From: Hemibagrus wyckioides
Lineage: Eukaryota > Chordata > Actinopteri > Siluriformes > Bagridae
Assembly: GCF_019097595.1 (NCBI RefSeq)
Contig: NC_080732.1
Span: forward strand, 8,528,405 to 8,592,404
Direction: 5' to 3'
DNA length: 64,000 nt
Positions within the stretch are counted from its first letter, which is position 1; each line of letters opens with the position of its first letter. Position numbers and translations under genes: made by a program. A model generated the notes under the pieces. That model saw nothing but the letters and a program-made list of their open reading frames with translations, searched no databases and had not been told where the DNA came from. This document shows, in pieces, positions 13,256 to 24,984 of the stretch.

Positions 13256-16200
13256 GATCCAGAAGTAACATTAATGATCAGTTTATATGAATGTGTCCCA
13301 CATTAATCCAAGACTCAAAATAAACATTAGAAAAACATCTAATCCTTAATATAGTGACAATTTCCATAAGTAGTATCTAATATACTATCATTTACGAAAG
13401 AAGCCTTTGGAAAGTGTCAGTGCTTTGTAACTGTCAGTTTTAAGTCTTGCAAAATGGGAAAGTCCTTAGGACAGAGGACTCTCCAGAGTACTTTCCAGTT
13501 ACTCAGTTACATGCCAAGCTGCATTTATGTGTCTCATTAACTTTAACTGAGACAAAAAGGAAAAGGTGAAGGAACAAGTGCTTTTCTTTAAAGCAAGCAG
13601 TAACAGGAACTAACTCGTCCTGTGAAAACTCCATAACTTTAAACGTAACCATAAACTATGAAAACATGTGATGTATCGTTCGTTACAGAAGAGTTAACTC
13701 CAGTCCAGTATGATTGTCCAATGATGATAATTTTACTGGTTGAGCAGTATTCCAAGAGCGCTAATATTTAGTATAAGCGCACTGGAAACTTTCACTCTAT
13801 GTATCATTCCGCTTATTTGTGTTCACAAAATAAAATTAGACTTCCTAACACACTACTGTAGTGTTAGCGACATCATCAGCGCACAATACATTTTTCATGA
13901 ATATTATGTTTGACTTCAAATAGGAAAGCTTATCAGATAAAGATGAAAAAGATGAAGTGAATTTCTCCAGAATCACCTTTAATGTGAATGTCCAAATCAA
14001 TATGAGGTAGCTAACAAGCTAACCAACAGGCTATAAGGCGAGTGTAGCCTCATCAGAATTTATTCCCAGTAACAGAGCAAAAACAAACCGCCATAATGTG
14101 TCCGAAAAGTCATGATATTCATTTCTTGTTTATTGAACTGTTGTATAAAACCACACTCTTGCTTGTATAATACTGCTTTATTAACAAATTAAAAAATTGT
14201 AATTGTGTAAACTGCAATGATTTAAGTAGAATAGCCCATAAGTAAATAATCCATAGCGAGTCTGGTTATATCGCACCAACCCAGTGTGCATTATTTTTCA
14301 TATTACAGCACAATCCCTTGTGTATTATTCCATATATAAACTCTGGAAGTAGCTCAGGTGACTGTGCTTATTTTAATAAATGGTTATTTCTGTAGTAACA
14401 ACTTGTATTAGACTTGCATTGTAGATGCTCAACATTTTTGATATGGTGAATCGTTCTGTAATCAGACGTTTATCTATCATGTTAGAAGGAGTCATCACAT
14501 CGATTTGTAACATTCAAGCTGTTGTTTTACGTTTTCCAATAGGAGAGTCTTCGAGACAGAGGGTTTTCTGGTTTCTTCGTAAAAATGAGGATGGTGAGGG
14601 AGTGAAAGAAAGCAAGACTGGTGAGGGAGTGACTGTTTATAGCTGCTAAGATTCTCCTTGTTTTAAATATTGTACATCTTGCCAAGTAAGCATGCCACCA
14701 TTGTCATGAGACAGTATCTGTCTGTTTCAGCTCAATTCGTGAATACCTGTTTTGGTGTTTCACCTATTTTTCCCCCGATAATCCCATACATTTTGTATAG
14801 AAATAGATTATACATTTTGTTTACAAGTGTTTTGAGACACAATGGCAAACGTGGTGGTACTGGCCTGGGTATCCTTTTGATTTGATACCAAAATTCATTA
14901 ACACTCCCAATCTTCTGACTCCTCTGATATTCCACACCAATGCCTCGGTCAGTGCTGCTTTTACCAGTTCAAATTCCTAAATAAAGTCATCTACATTGGT
15001 GAAAAAATTAAAATTGACACCATATTATAATGTGCCATGACTCATTTTTGTTCAGGGAACTTACAATATCATATGACAGCAAGGGTAGCGTAAATACAAA
15101 ACTAACTCCTTTTTCTGTTGTTGCTGTATGTTTTGTTTCCAACCTTTCCAACATATCAAGTGGGAAGATGATCCTAAAATCAATATTTCTCATCTGAGAT
15201 ACTTTATAAACACGGGCTTCTCAAAACAGAGTTGCTAGTGTGGGTTCAGCTTGCAAGGGAGATACTTAAGTACTACACGTAGACTCGCCTTCTCAGAGAA
15301 AGATAAAGTTAGAGAGGTGCAGGTGAGTATTATGGCTAATAGACTGAAGTAGAAATTGGATTTGGATGCAAACCAACAATTCGCCCATGCTGACGGTACA
15401 TTTTGGACTTTTTCAAGATCTTCATTAAGCTATCTGTCTTCATTCTGAGTAATGAGGACTTCCTTTTAGACATTTTCCTGAAGGCATTCAAAGGTCAAAT
15501 CAGCTCAAGCGCTCCAATGTCTAAATCAGTTCCACTGCGGAAAAACCCAGATGTCCGACAACCAACCACATCTCTTTCAGAAACCAGATACATGGGAAAA
15601 GCCTTGTTGCATTTTACCCACCCAGAACACACATAAGGCAATAAAGTAGGAGAAGAATCATGCTATTTGCTGTGTAATTATTTAGTCAAGCAGCTGTTTA
15701 GCTTAGCACACAGATGTTGCCCAAAACCTGCTGCCATTGGCTATGGGTTAGTGTTAGAGAACTCAACGGCTGTGTATTTAATGGGGGCAATAAAAGCTGC
15801 TTCGAAGTGATAATAAGTGACTCACCTAGTAAAATCACAGCAAACACTCAGAGGGGAGGCCTAATGTTAGGATTCATGCGGTTAGGGACCTTAAGAACCA
15901 CAATTGGATCATTGTGAGGAGAAGATGCCAAGGTTCTTCCCTGGTTACATGGTTGATCATTTAAAAGAATGAGAACATTTGAAAGAAAGCTGCACTTTCT
16001 CAGATACAGTCCACGGTCTTGTGAATGCTTGTTTTACATCTAACAAAAGAAAGAGAAAAAAACAACAGATGCATAGTGTAAATTGTGATAAATTGTGTTC
16101 CAACAGTGACATTTACTTGAAGATGATGTAAAATTGCAGCCAGGGTTATTAAATTAAATCTGGAGAAATTGATAAATCACATCAAATTTTGGAGACATGC

Positions 16201-16394
16201 TTTTTGAATGAGCTCAATCAGTTTTTCCTCTCATACGAGAACATCTAGATGGTATACGACTCCACACTGCAGCTTAATAACTCGAAATTCAGAGCCGCCA
16301 AAGCCAATGCCATTTATCTGCCGCTGTGGTCCACCTTATTGTGTGATGCTAATCTTCAACAACAGCCCTCAATCTTCTTAAGCCACACTCTATG

Positions 16395-16441
16395 GGGGTG
16401 TGTGTGTGTGTGTGTGTATATATAATGTAATGTAATGTATA
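16395..16441. repeat. (GT)n microsatellite with TGTAA tail
   Basis: A GT run at 16397-16418, then TATATA and three TGTAA units. Confidence 0.9.
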
Positions 16442-16685
16442 TTACTGCAACATTACCCCCGGGACATGCCTGTAATCCTTACTGCACACACCATGATGAT
16501 CATAATGAGCTTCTGCAGCTCCCATAAAACCCATTAAAGAGCAGGAGATTAATCCAACACTCACTCACACCAGGAACCGAAGGACCATTAATAAGCCAAC
16601 CACAAAAGCCCTTTTATTAAAAAATGTGATCTTTAACTGGAAAATTCTGAAAAAGAAATAAACTTGCTGCTGTTTGCGCTATATT

Positions 16686-16709
16686 AAAAAAAAAAAAAAA
16701 AAAAAAAAA
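16686..16709. repeat. poly-A tract of 24 bases
   Basis: An uninterrupted A run. No retroposon body or target duplication is obvious on its 5' side, so it is listed as a simple repeat. Confidence 0.9.
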
Positions 16710-17282
16710 CTGCATTTTTTCCCCTTCATAACAAACCCTGGGAAATGTCAGGTTCTAGGCCGCACACACACAAACCGGTAGCTACAAAATACACAAAATG
16801 TATCTGGACTCCGGGGTTATGATAGGTGCACTTCTGACCTCAAATTTGTGATGTAGCCCAGATTATGTTTGTGCTTTACAACGGATGAATTCAACCAACG
16901 GTGTACAATCCTAGACCACCTGATCTGGTTTTTGACCCTGTTCATCCTTGTGATTGAACATAACCATCCATGAAATGCCCACATTGTGTCAGCTTTGTCT
17001 TCAGCACTCAAAGTGCCCTCTCTCCCTTTCTTCTTTTTTCTCCCCCAAAAATCCCAACGAAGACAATTTAAGCCGAGGAATGCATGTTTTCGCCTCATTT
17101 CCCTAACCAATCACTCCAGCTGTTTGAAACATGACGTGCATCATATGCAAGAACAAACACTCAGAGGTGTTAATGAGCAATGAATAACTTTCTTCTGTTG
17201 ACATATACACAGTTTGGCTCATTTCTTCCGCAATAAAGTGATCATCAACACTTTTTTTTCCCCCACCTGCAAACCAAGCTGA

Positions 17283-17400
17283 GGAGTGTCTGGAATTTTA
17301 ACATCATCTTCCTGTTTTTTTTCCCAGGAGGTATATTATGCCACTGTACCTCTTGTGAAATTGTAACCCTGGAATGTTGCCATATTCCGGAGGCTCATGA
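17283..17400 (+). repeat. local duplication, copy A
   Basis: Matches 17864-17980 at roughly 70 percent by eye. Shared blocks, in order, are GGAATTT, CATCTTCCTGTT, a pyrimidine tract ending in CAGGA, ATATGATGCCA-like, and TCATATTCC-like. The tract plus CAG resembles a splice acceptor on the plus strand. Confidence 0.6.
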
Positions 17401-17863
17401 CAGGAAATCTCTTTATTTTTGGAATAATCCAGACATTTCACAGAAATTACTCACAACAGGATGTCATTAAGTAACCACATAATTTCTAAAAAGCTGTTTT
17501 TCTGTATCAGCATTTTGTGGAAGAGGAAGTTCTACAAAACTGTGATAACATCCTTAAAAAAAAAAAGTATTGTTGATATCCTCAGTTAGTTTCTCTGGAG
17601 AAACTTTATAAATGTTCCATATTCAGGGCTATAAAAGATGGTTGCCCTTTTAGAAATGTTCAGAAAAAGAAGCGTTCTCCTCCCAAAGATGCCTTGAGGG
17701 ACCCTGATAGTGGACAACAAATGAACAGCAAGAAGTATGTGTGTAAAATAGGAACCGTGGTACACACTTCTGTTCCCTGTATTTTTTTTGTTTATTATAA
17801 ACTGGCTAAGCGTGTTTACAAACAAGATTTTTAAATTTTCATTTCATTATTTCCACGAAACAG

Positions 17864-17980
17864 TGAGTGCCTCCTGGAATTTGAACCTCATCTTCCTGTT
17901 GTTTGCTCAGGATTCATATGATGCCATCAAACCTCCTGCGAACTTCCAGCCACAGAGCTTTGTCATATTCCAGACACACA
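17864..17980 (+). repeat. local duplication, copy B
   Basis: Second copy of the block at 17283-17400. After the CAG, the plus-strand frame reads DSYDAIKPPANFQPQSFVIF. The first copy reads EVYYATVPLVKL then a stop, then PWNVAIF. A second pair of matches, GTATGTGTGTAAAATA at 17734 and 18602, suggests that a larger region was duplicated. Confidence 0.6.
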
Positions 17981-17996
17981 TTACACTGTCTCGATG

Positions 17997-18000
<4 letters not shown>

Positions 18001-18028
<28 letters not shown>
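18001..18028. repeat. (CT)n microsatellite
   Basis: About 14 CT units directly after duplication copy B. Confidence 0.95.
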
Positions 18029-18031
<3 letters not shown>

Positions 18032-18870
18032 CTGCATTGATGCATTCATTCTGGATAAATAACAATGAAAAATGACTCAGAAGATGACAGATTAAAACAT
18101 TAAAGTAACAACCATGAGTAGCTGGAAGCCAAGTTACACAAATCACTGGTGCAATTTCTTTAAAAAAAAAAAAAAAAGGTTACATCTAGCAGACGGGTTC
18201 TTTGCTTTGTTGCCCTTACAAAGGACTTTGTCTGGCATAAGAAGGCTGCCTCTTTTACAGAAATTTCAAATTTCAAATGTAATCTAGCAAGATAAAATCT
18301 TAACCATTCGCAGACACACCGAGGAACACGGCACTCTTAGGGGAAAAAAGGCTACTGAACTGTACTTCCCTTGTCGCTGGGGTGGTACCCTCAACCATAC
18401 ACTTTCTGTACCTTTAGCAGTGATCTTTTAGATAGAAATTTGTATATAGTATACATTTAAATTCTTTACTTTAGAAAAAATAAATAGGGTGTACTTTATA
18501 TATTGAAGAGGTCTTTTTCTTAATGTACACATATATCCAGTATAGGAAAGGAGCAGTTTAGTACTATTTAGTGTGGTGTATAATACATGGAGAAACAACA
18601 GGTATGTGTGTAAAATAAGAACCTTAACACACATTTCTCCTTAACTGTATGAGCACTTTTCCTCCAGCACCATCCCATCTTTCCCTCCAGCACTTTAAAC
18701 CGTACCAGTGACATGAACCAAACCAGTAAACAAGCCAGACGCATCCGTGCTCAATTCTGAGTGTTATTCTCTGTGAGACTTCCAAAACTAAACCAGTGTG
18801 CTTATGAAGTCAGACAGAATGTCAAATAAAACCACAGGGGGATTTTAATGCACTAAACACAGAAGCTCAC

Positions 18871-19391
18871 CTCAGTTTCTTTGTCTTGCTCTCCTTTCTG
18901 TTGAGGACTCCGGGCACGCAGTTGGTCAGTTCGGTCCAGTCCGCGTGTAAGCCGCAGCTCCAGCCGGTAGAAAAGCGCGAGAAGAGCCACGTCTCCTTGC
19001 GGTTCGGCCGGTAGCAAGTGCACTTCTTCTGGCCCGGCCTGCAGTCGCACGGCACCTCCAGTCGCACGTTTTGTACCAGGTGCCGCCCGAATGTAGTGCC
19101 GCCTGTCTTCTGGATGTGCAGGAACACGATCACGTCCTCGCCCTTGATCTCGAAGTCCACACTGCGCTCCAAGTCCCTCACCGGGAAGTAGTACTTTTTC
19201 ACATAGTGCGGATCCGGCGTGGGGAAGATGGTCATGTCCTCCTCGGCGAGGTAGCCATGCGCCGGCGAGCCGAAGTTGATCGCACCGGGTGCTACGTACT
19301 GGTACAGAATGAGCATGAAGAACACGGAGCCAACGACAATCAGCACGAATTTGCTGGCCCGCTCAGCCATGGTCCTTCCCGCGATGTTCAT
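18871..19391 (-). CDS. hs6st1: heparan-sulfate 6-O-sulfotransferase 1, first coding exon (partial gene)
   Basis: The enzyme moves sulfate from PAPS to the 6-O position of glucosamine in heparan sulfate, in the Golgi. The exon encodes 173 codons plus two bases of the next. Seen: a hydrophobic anchor at about residues 15-34 (FVLIVVGSVFFMLILYQYVA) after a short basic cytosolic end, a stem, then FLHIQKTGGTTFGRHL (90-105), which is the 5'-phosphosulfate-binding loop, a Cys-rich stretch (115-126) and FSRFSTGWSCGLHADWTEL (137-155). By homology with the known HS6ST structure, His149 is the likely catalytic base. The stretch RLEVPCDCRPGQKKCTCYRP and the ERASKFVL start fit HS6ST1 better than HS6ST2 or HS6ST3. 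The exon ends at CTGAG followed by GTGAGC, phase 2, close to where the human exon ends. Start choice is open: Met1 (19391) has C at -3, whereas Met8 (19370) has ACCATGG. I cannot tell the a from the b teleost paralogue. Confidence 0.95.
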
Positions 19392-19720
19392 CTGTCACCA
19401 TGTCTCACACAGCGGGGTCTCGGGGAGCGGATTTGGCTCGGTACTCGCGCCCTCCATAGATCAACGGGACCGGAGCGGCTCAACAGACCGCGGCGCTCGG
19501 ACACAGCTTAAACACTGACACATTATTATCCACCGAGAGCTTGTCTGGCACGAGCCTAGTCCAACCGGAAACCCCGAGCCTCTGAACCGAAGCGAGCGCA
19601 AAAGGGACTTTCTGAGATTTCTGTGCTTCCGCTGAACCGCTGCTGTCTCCTACGGCTTCCTTGTCTTGTGTGTGATCATTGTGTAGCGCCGAGCGAGCGC
19701 ACAGCGACACCCACTTACTT
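18890..19720 (-). promoter_or_regulatory. hs6st1: CpG-rich block: probable hs6st1 promoter, 5' UTR and first exon
   Basis: CpG is frequent here and rare almost everywhere else in the window. Examples are the runs around 19421-19500 and 19681-19706, where GAGCGAGCGCACAGCGAC appears. The block covers exon 1 and about 330 bases upstream of the first ATG. I see no convincing TATA box at a fixed distance, as expected of a CpG-island promoter. The transcription start cannot be set from sequence alone. An ACTT/AC microsatellite closes it on the upstream side. Confidence 0.7.
19368..19370 (-). promoter_or_regulatory. hs6st1: alternative start codon (Met8) in an optimal Kozak context
   Basis: Read on the minus strand the context is GGACCATGGCT, with A at -3 and G at +4. 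The upstream in-frame ATG at 19389-19391 has C at -3 and A at +4. Human HS6ST1 has been annotated both with a longer form and with one starting at the equivalent internal Met. Leaky scanning to this site would only shorten the cytosolic tail by seven residues. Confidence 0.6.
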
Positions 19721-19726
19721 ACTTAC

Positions 19727-19757
<31 letters not shown>
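19712..19757. repeat. (ACTT)n(AC)n microsatellite next to the hs6st1 promoter
   Basis: ACTT units (19713-19730) run into an AC run. It lies about 320 bases upstream of the first ATG. Confidence 0.95.
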
Positions 19758-19761
<4 letters not shown>

Positions 19762-19923
19762 AAACACGGTTCACGGAGAGTAAAAGCAAGCCTCGCATTT
19801 TTAATACTCTGGTTGCTGTCACACGCCGACAATGTATTTAGAAACAAATTTACCTCCGAGATTATAATACTATACATTATATACCTTTAACTATACATTA
19901 TATACTTTAACCTAAGTACGCTT

Positions 19924-19971
<48 letters not shown>

Positions 19972-19974
19972 AAA
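19924..19974. repeat. (AAAG)n microsatellite
   Basis: About 12 AAAG-type units. A purine-only strand of this kind can form unusual DNA structure. Confidence 0.95.
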
Positions 19975-20999
19975 TGATAGTCAAGACTGTAATAGACCAA
20001 CTGTAAGAATAGTAATAAGAGTAAAATGAAGGATAATTCCTTTTTACTACAAAAGCTTCAACAGTACGATAAGCACGCGTATACAAATATATACACCGAA
20101 ATAAGAAATCATACATGAAAAACAGATGAACAGGACAGGATGAACATGAAAAATAAAACAAAATAAAATAAAATCATAAAAAAAATAAACCTGCATACTA
20201 TAAATCTCCTGAAAAAAAAGTGATATGGGAATCAATCACCAAAAAAAAGTATACATAAATATTTATATAAATAGTATATATAAATATTTTTACTAATATA
20301 AGACTAAAACATTTAGAGGAGCGTAAAGCTCATGGATGTTCAATAAAACTACAAACATTTCATAGATTTCAAGTGTATGTTTTGCATGCAAAAATGTTCA
20401 TGATCAATAAGGAAGAAACAGATAACAAGCATAGATGACAGACAAAATGGCGTGGCATTGGGTAACACCTATACAGAAGCGTGATATTAAACACACAACA
20501 GACAGGGAGGGCTCTGGCAGCAGAGCCTGTTATGCTGCGAAAGACTGACGGAGGCACAAGGTACATGACTTCACACTTTTACAATTGATGTTAAGCACTC
20601 TGTACCATAATTTACATTTTATAATCTCTTTTCACACATGTAAACATTACAAATACCGAAACACCACAATCACTTCTCAGAATAAATGCTTTTATCAAAA
20701 ACTCTACCACTACATTTCACCAGCTGCACGGTGTCCAAAACATAGGGTACGACTCAATCAGCTCCCTAGTCCTGTGGTCAGGACACTGATCAGTGAGTCG
20801 GACATTTTCTGGGCTGTCTCAGACCAAAATACTTCCAGTGCACTGGAACATTCTCGCTCTAGAAAATCCCACAATGCACTGCAAAACAACATTGAGCACT
20901 GATGCTCACCCTGTTCCCTTAATGGAAATGACGTCGTATTTTCTGCTCATAAACTTTCCACTTGTCACCTGGGGGGTTATAAAAAAGGGGCCAAAGCAT
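19975..20999. other. intergenic DNA upstream of hs6st1, no gene seen
   Basis: Very AT-rich to about 20340, then mixed. The short ORFs are not supported. Confidence 0.45.
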
Positions 21000-21180
21000 A
21001 GCCTGAATTTTTTTGGGATGTGGGAGGAAACCAAAGATCCCAGAGGAAACTCATACAGATGCAGAGAGATCATATAAAACTGAGTGGGTTTTCACTCAGT
21101 CTGAAACAGGATCGGTAATGTAAAACTGTCCTCCGGACCCGGGAAGCATTGAGGAATTGAACCTGTGACTACCTGTACAA
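21000..21180 (-). repeat. possible old SINE copy, family S1
   Basis: Carries GGGATGTGGGAGGAAACC and a later GAATTGAACCTGTGACTAC, which resemble the middle and inverted B-box parts of the family at 23661-23960. The region between is poorly matched, so this copy is old or chimeric. Confidence 0.45.
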
Positions 21181-21389
21181 GACTACTCGGTTCTGCATTT
21201 ATTCGGGAAGTAAACTAACAAGTGTATGTGTGTTTTAGCTGATGACATCATTAGTTTCCATAAGAGACAATGATGTAAAATGACCCGTATTCAGATGGCA
21301 GCAAGTGGAAAAAACACCTAAAATCCATGTGAAGGATTGGTGTATTGTGTTTTCTAAATTACCTTTCTGCTTATCACAGTTTTAAAGGG

Positions 21390-21625
21390 TGCTTTTGACT
21401 TGTGTGTGAAAGTCCCAGGAGATCACTAATAATATCTTTAACAAAAATAATGATGCCACATTGAAAGTTACTGAGATGACAATTTTTCACCATAGTGGTG
21501 GTTTATCTGAAGGTTACTTGAAGCTCTTGACCTGTATCTGTATAATTTTATGTATTGCACAGCTGCTGTGTTTTGATTGTGTATTGCTGATCCTAATAAA
21601 GTGGATAGTGAGTGTATATAATATG
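21390..21625 (+). repeat. fragment of a common fish DNA-transposon-like repeat (3' half)
   Basis: Contains AAAGTCCCAGGAGATCA, TTGAAGCTCTTGACCTGTAT and ATGTATTGCACAGCTGCTG, and ends with CCTAATAAAGTGGATAGTGA. I recognise the order from a repeat common in fish genomes. Its 5' half is present separately at 57346-57475. Confidence 0.75.
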
Positions 21626-23660
21626 CTTAAAGATGAACAACAGGAAAATTAATAGGTGTTTAAAAGGTTAAAGTAGCAGTTTGTAAATTTTAGAGCCCTC
21701 TAGTGCCAGTAAAGTGAATTGCAATTGTAATGAAACCTTTCCAACAACTTCACAATCACTACATGTTTCTTAAAATAACTTTAATATAAACTTTAATATA
21801 ATCTTTCTAAACAAAATGTTATTGATCTGTGGTGTATAAATATAAACTAGAGGTAAAATTCAAAAGCTAAATATTTATGTACAATATCAATGTAAAAAAA
21901 GAAAAAGTGTAAATGACATGTGAAGCACCGTAATCGAGATACATGCAGTTCACTTCTGATAAATCATATCTGTGATTGAGAGCTGTTACATTAAAATGTG
22001 CTTTACTTTTGAACCCTTTCTGTCATTTGAGTGCTGGTGTTGCAACCTATTCCTGTTCAAACTCTATTTGTATATGTAAGTGTAAGCCAACAGTGGGAGG
22101 ATTGCACTTGACCCCTTTCCGGTCACACAGTGATTATTCCTCTCCTGGAAACACACCATAAGCTTCAACCTTCAACCAAATGTACGAATATGGAAATGTT
22201 CAGTTTAGATTCAACCGACATTTCATAATATATCTGTGCTTAATGCATTATATGGTTAACCCTTTTTAACAGTACAATAGCGTTCCATCGCGACAGTGGA
22301 ATGGAAAGCGACGTATCAGACATTTTCGATTTTCAGTATAAACAAATAAATAATTTAATTGCCAACAGTCTGATAAAAATTTAGTCAGGACACTGTTGGC
22401 TTTCAGTGTGAGATGATGTTATGTTTGTTGGGATAACCTTACCCAGTATTTCTGTGGTTGAAGATAACACCTTCGAACTTTAGTTACTTATAAACAAGCT
22501 CTTGGGACATCATACAGAGCAGAAATGGGAAATCACCATCTACTTTGAAGATATAAACATTTGTGTGAAAACTGAGTGTCTACTTTCATATGAGTCATTA
22601 AGCACCACTGTGGAGTGTCACATGACAAAGACATTCAATGCTAAACATGAATACAACCAAAACAGGAGCAAATTGTATTTTTTCGCCTCTCGTAAAAGAG
22701 TTCATGATGAAAAGCTCTATTCTGCCACTGTATGGTGAAGGAATTAGAGTATAAGAGACAAAGTATGTCCACACTTGTCTACCAAAGTGTCAGTGTGAAA
22801 TGATTAAAAATAGGAACAACCAAACAACAGCAACTAATATCGACTGTCTACGCCACACTCAGGTTTAATCTTCAGAGAGGAAATAACTGTTAATTGAACT
22901 GCCATGGCTTAAGCTGAGATACAGATTATCCAATATCCTCAAATCCGGGTGTCCAGGAAGTGAAAATTGCATTTCTTAAGTTTTATTTTAAATAAGTTTG
23001 TGAGTAACCTCTTCTCAATGTCAAGACAGAGTAATAGTTTCAATTTCCTTTACTTCAGTCATTTTTAAAATTCATCTCTAATGTCAGCTTAGTTTTAAGT
23101 AACTGGCCAAAAAAAGCATGTATGCTGAAAGTATGCAGTATTGTTATCCAAAAAAAAAAAAAAAGACTGGCTCTTCCCCAAGGCTTTTTCTATGTACAAA
23201 GGCAGCTGGTTTAAATGTGCTAGCAGGGATAAGGCCTTTTGTTTTTCAAATATAAAAAGACATCAACACAAGTTTCAGTTTTGCATCAATTTGCATCAAT
23301 CTGCTTTCATCACAACAACTTAAAGTCAACGATTTTGGATTTTTGTGGAAATAATCAACAGCTCCCTTCAATTGTAATGTAAGAAAAGTACACAGAATGG
23401 AATGAAGAAGAGAAACTGGGGTTGATTTCCTCTGAGCCCTGACTGCAGATTAATGCAGCCTCTCACTGACAAGACGTGTCAGGTGATTGCACAGCCTGCA
23501 ACACTGCTAAGATGGTTGATTTCTTCAGCCTGTTTTGCTGACATATCTGTAACAAATCATCTGCAGTCATGATTGAGAAGGTGCAAGATGGATTATTTTC
23601 TGTATCATCCATTTTTCCCCAAATTCCCCGTCAATAGACTGAGCACACATTGACCAATTA
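21626..23660. other. intergenic DNA, no gene seen
   Basis: AT-rich to 23380. The part at 23400-23600 has balanced composition and few simple repeats, and could be a conserved non-coding element. That cannot be judged from one sequence. Confidence 0.4.
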
Positions 23661-23960
23661 TAGTACATCTATCCATTTTCCATACCACTTATCCTACACA
23701 GGGATAAACCTGAAGGCTATTCCTGGGGACTCGTTCACAAGGCCGACACTATGAATGACCGCTCCGCCAACTTATTACAGGACATAAACACATTCACAAT
23801 TTAGAGATGCCAATCTTCCCACAATGTGTGTCTTTGGATTGGGGTAGGAATCCACAGAATCTGGAGAATATGCAAGTCTGTGCACACATGGTGGTAATGG
23901 GATTTGAACCACAAACCCTAGACGTGTAAGGCTAAAATGCTAACCACTAAGGCACCATGT
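23661..23960 (-). repeat. tRNA-derived SINE, family S1
   Basis: On the minus strand the head reads GGTGCCTTAGTGGTTAGCA (A-box-like) and then GTGGTTCAAATCCC (B-box-like, complement of about 23898-23910), at tRNA-like spacing. The body has the CACAATGTGTGTCTTTGGAT block, and the far end reads CCATTTTCCATACCACTTAT on the plus strand. This is one of the commonest repeat types in fish. Confidence 0.8.
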
Positions 23961-24984
23961 TTCCCCAATCATAGCTCAATGTACACAAAAGGGAAATTGA
24001 CAGAATGTAAGGCAATGCAGACTTGAAGCACTTGAAGCTTAAAAAAAAAGAAGTATATAGCTTTTTTGGCTATCTGCCTTTAGGTGTATGCAATAGTTTA
24101 CCCCATTTCATTCTTATTCTTCCATCTACGAGACCCTACTCAAACCTAATTGTTTAATTTATCTAGCGATCTAGTGATTTATCTAGTGATAGACATCCAA
24201 TTTTAGCCCCTGTATCTAATGTCACATCCAGCCATTGACCAGTCCATGTAAATATTCATGTTTTGCTTGTTATGTATCATATTAAAAAATAAGAAACTCC
24301 ATAACGATACTGACTGCACTATAAAATTGAGTGACACAAAATCAACACAAAGACTCCTAGATAATGAAGTATACTTGATGCAGATCACATGAAATCTGGC
24401 CTTGGTTAGCACAACACAAAAGCTTTTCTGACATTAACCTTAGCTATTTTCCTTTAGGGCCTGAGAGCAGCGAAGCATGGAGGCGGCTCAACTCACCATA
24501 AAGTGCAAGGACACAGTACCCCAAACTTCCCTTTAATTGCATTTAATTAGGCCGCTTTGTGACCAACGGGCTTAGAGTCTGACCCCTCCTGGGAGGACGA
24601 CCACTGAGAACTAGACAAACAATCAATCAAGTGAGAAGGAAGCATAAGGCAATGTATTTGGCATTACAGATCATTGTTCTCTGTTGTTTGAATGATAACC
24701 GAGAGCATTGTGACGTGCTGATGGTTTGCATGTGTTGGAAATATTTCTGAGCATGTGTGGCATCACAGTATATGCTTTACATAGCTTGTCTAAAAAACAT
24801 ATTCAGCTGGATTGATTAGGTCCAGGAATGTACACACTGTATATTTAAGCTGTTTGTTATTGACTCTGAATAGTTTACTCTTGAAAAGGTGGATGGTTTT
24901 TCATTACGTCTGTTTCAAAGTGCATTCAAACCATATGTGAAACTTCTAGGGTTCTGAGACAATAAAACCTAAAATGTAGAGGTG
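23961..24984. other. intergenic DNA, no gene seen
   Basis: The part at about 24455-24740 has few simple repeats and clustered homeodomain-, SOX- and octamer-like words (TTTAATTGCATTTAATTAGG, CATTGTTC, TTTGCAT). It is a candidate enhancer only. Confidence 0.4.

Larger units (their letters stand above)
13256..17282. other. intronic DNA with microsatellites, no gene seen
   Basis: Mostly unremarkable AT-rich sequence. The segment 16240-16600, around a (GT)n, is more balanced in composition and has several ATTA-type homeodomain-like sites, so it is a possible non-coding regulatory element. The short ORFs are not supported. Confidence 0.4.
1..18870 (-). other. hs6st1: intron 1 of hs6st1, 5' part, running off the left edge
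   Basis: The intron begins at the GT (18870-18869) after exon 1. The next exon should start with a segment like the KFYYIT-LRDPVSRYLSEWRHVQRGA block of HS6ST proteins. No minus-strand frame in 1-18860 shows such a block, so the intron extends beyond this window and is at least 18.8 kb. A very long first intron is known for mammalian HS6ST1. The intron content is AT-rich DNA with repeats, listed separately. Confidence 0.85.

Noticed and set aside
16686..16709. Poly-A tract considered as the tail of a processed pseudogene
   Set aside because: No ORF remnant, polyadenylation signal or target duplication recognised upstream.
18853..19050. Minus-strand 65-codon ORF in the hs6st1 exon
   Set aside because: A shifted frame of the same exon.
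19071..19511. 146-codon plus-strand ORF across hs6st1 exon 1
   Set aside because: It is the antisense shadow of a GC-rich conserved exon. No family resemblance of its own.
23661..23960. Possible tRNA gene because of A and B boxes
   Set aside because: The head does not fold as an intact tRNA by eye and is joined to a repeat body. It is a tRNA-derived SINE.
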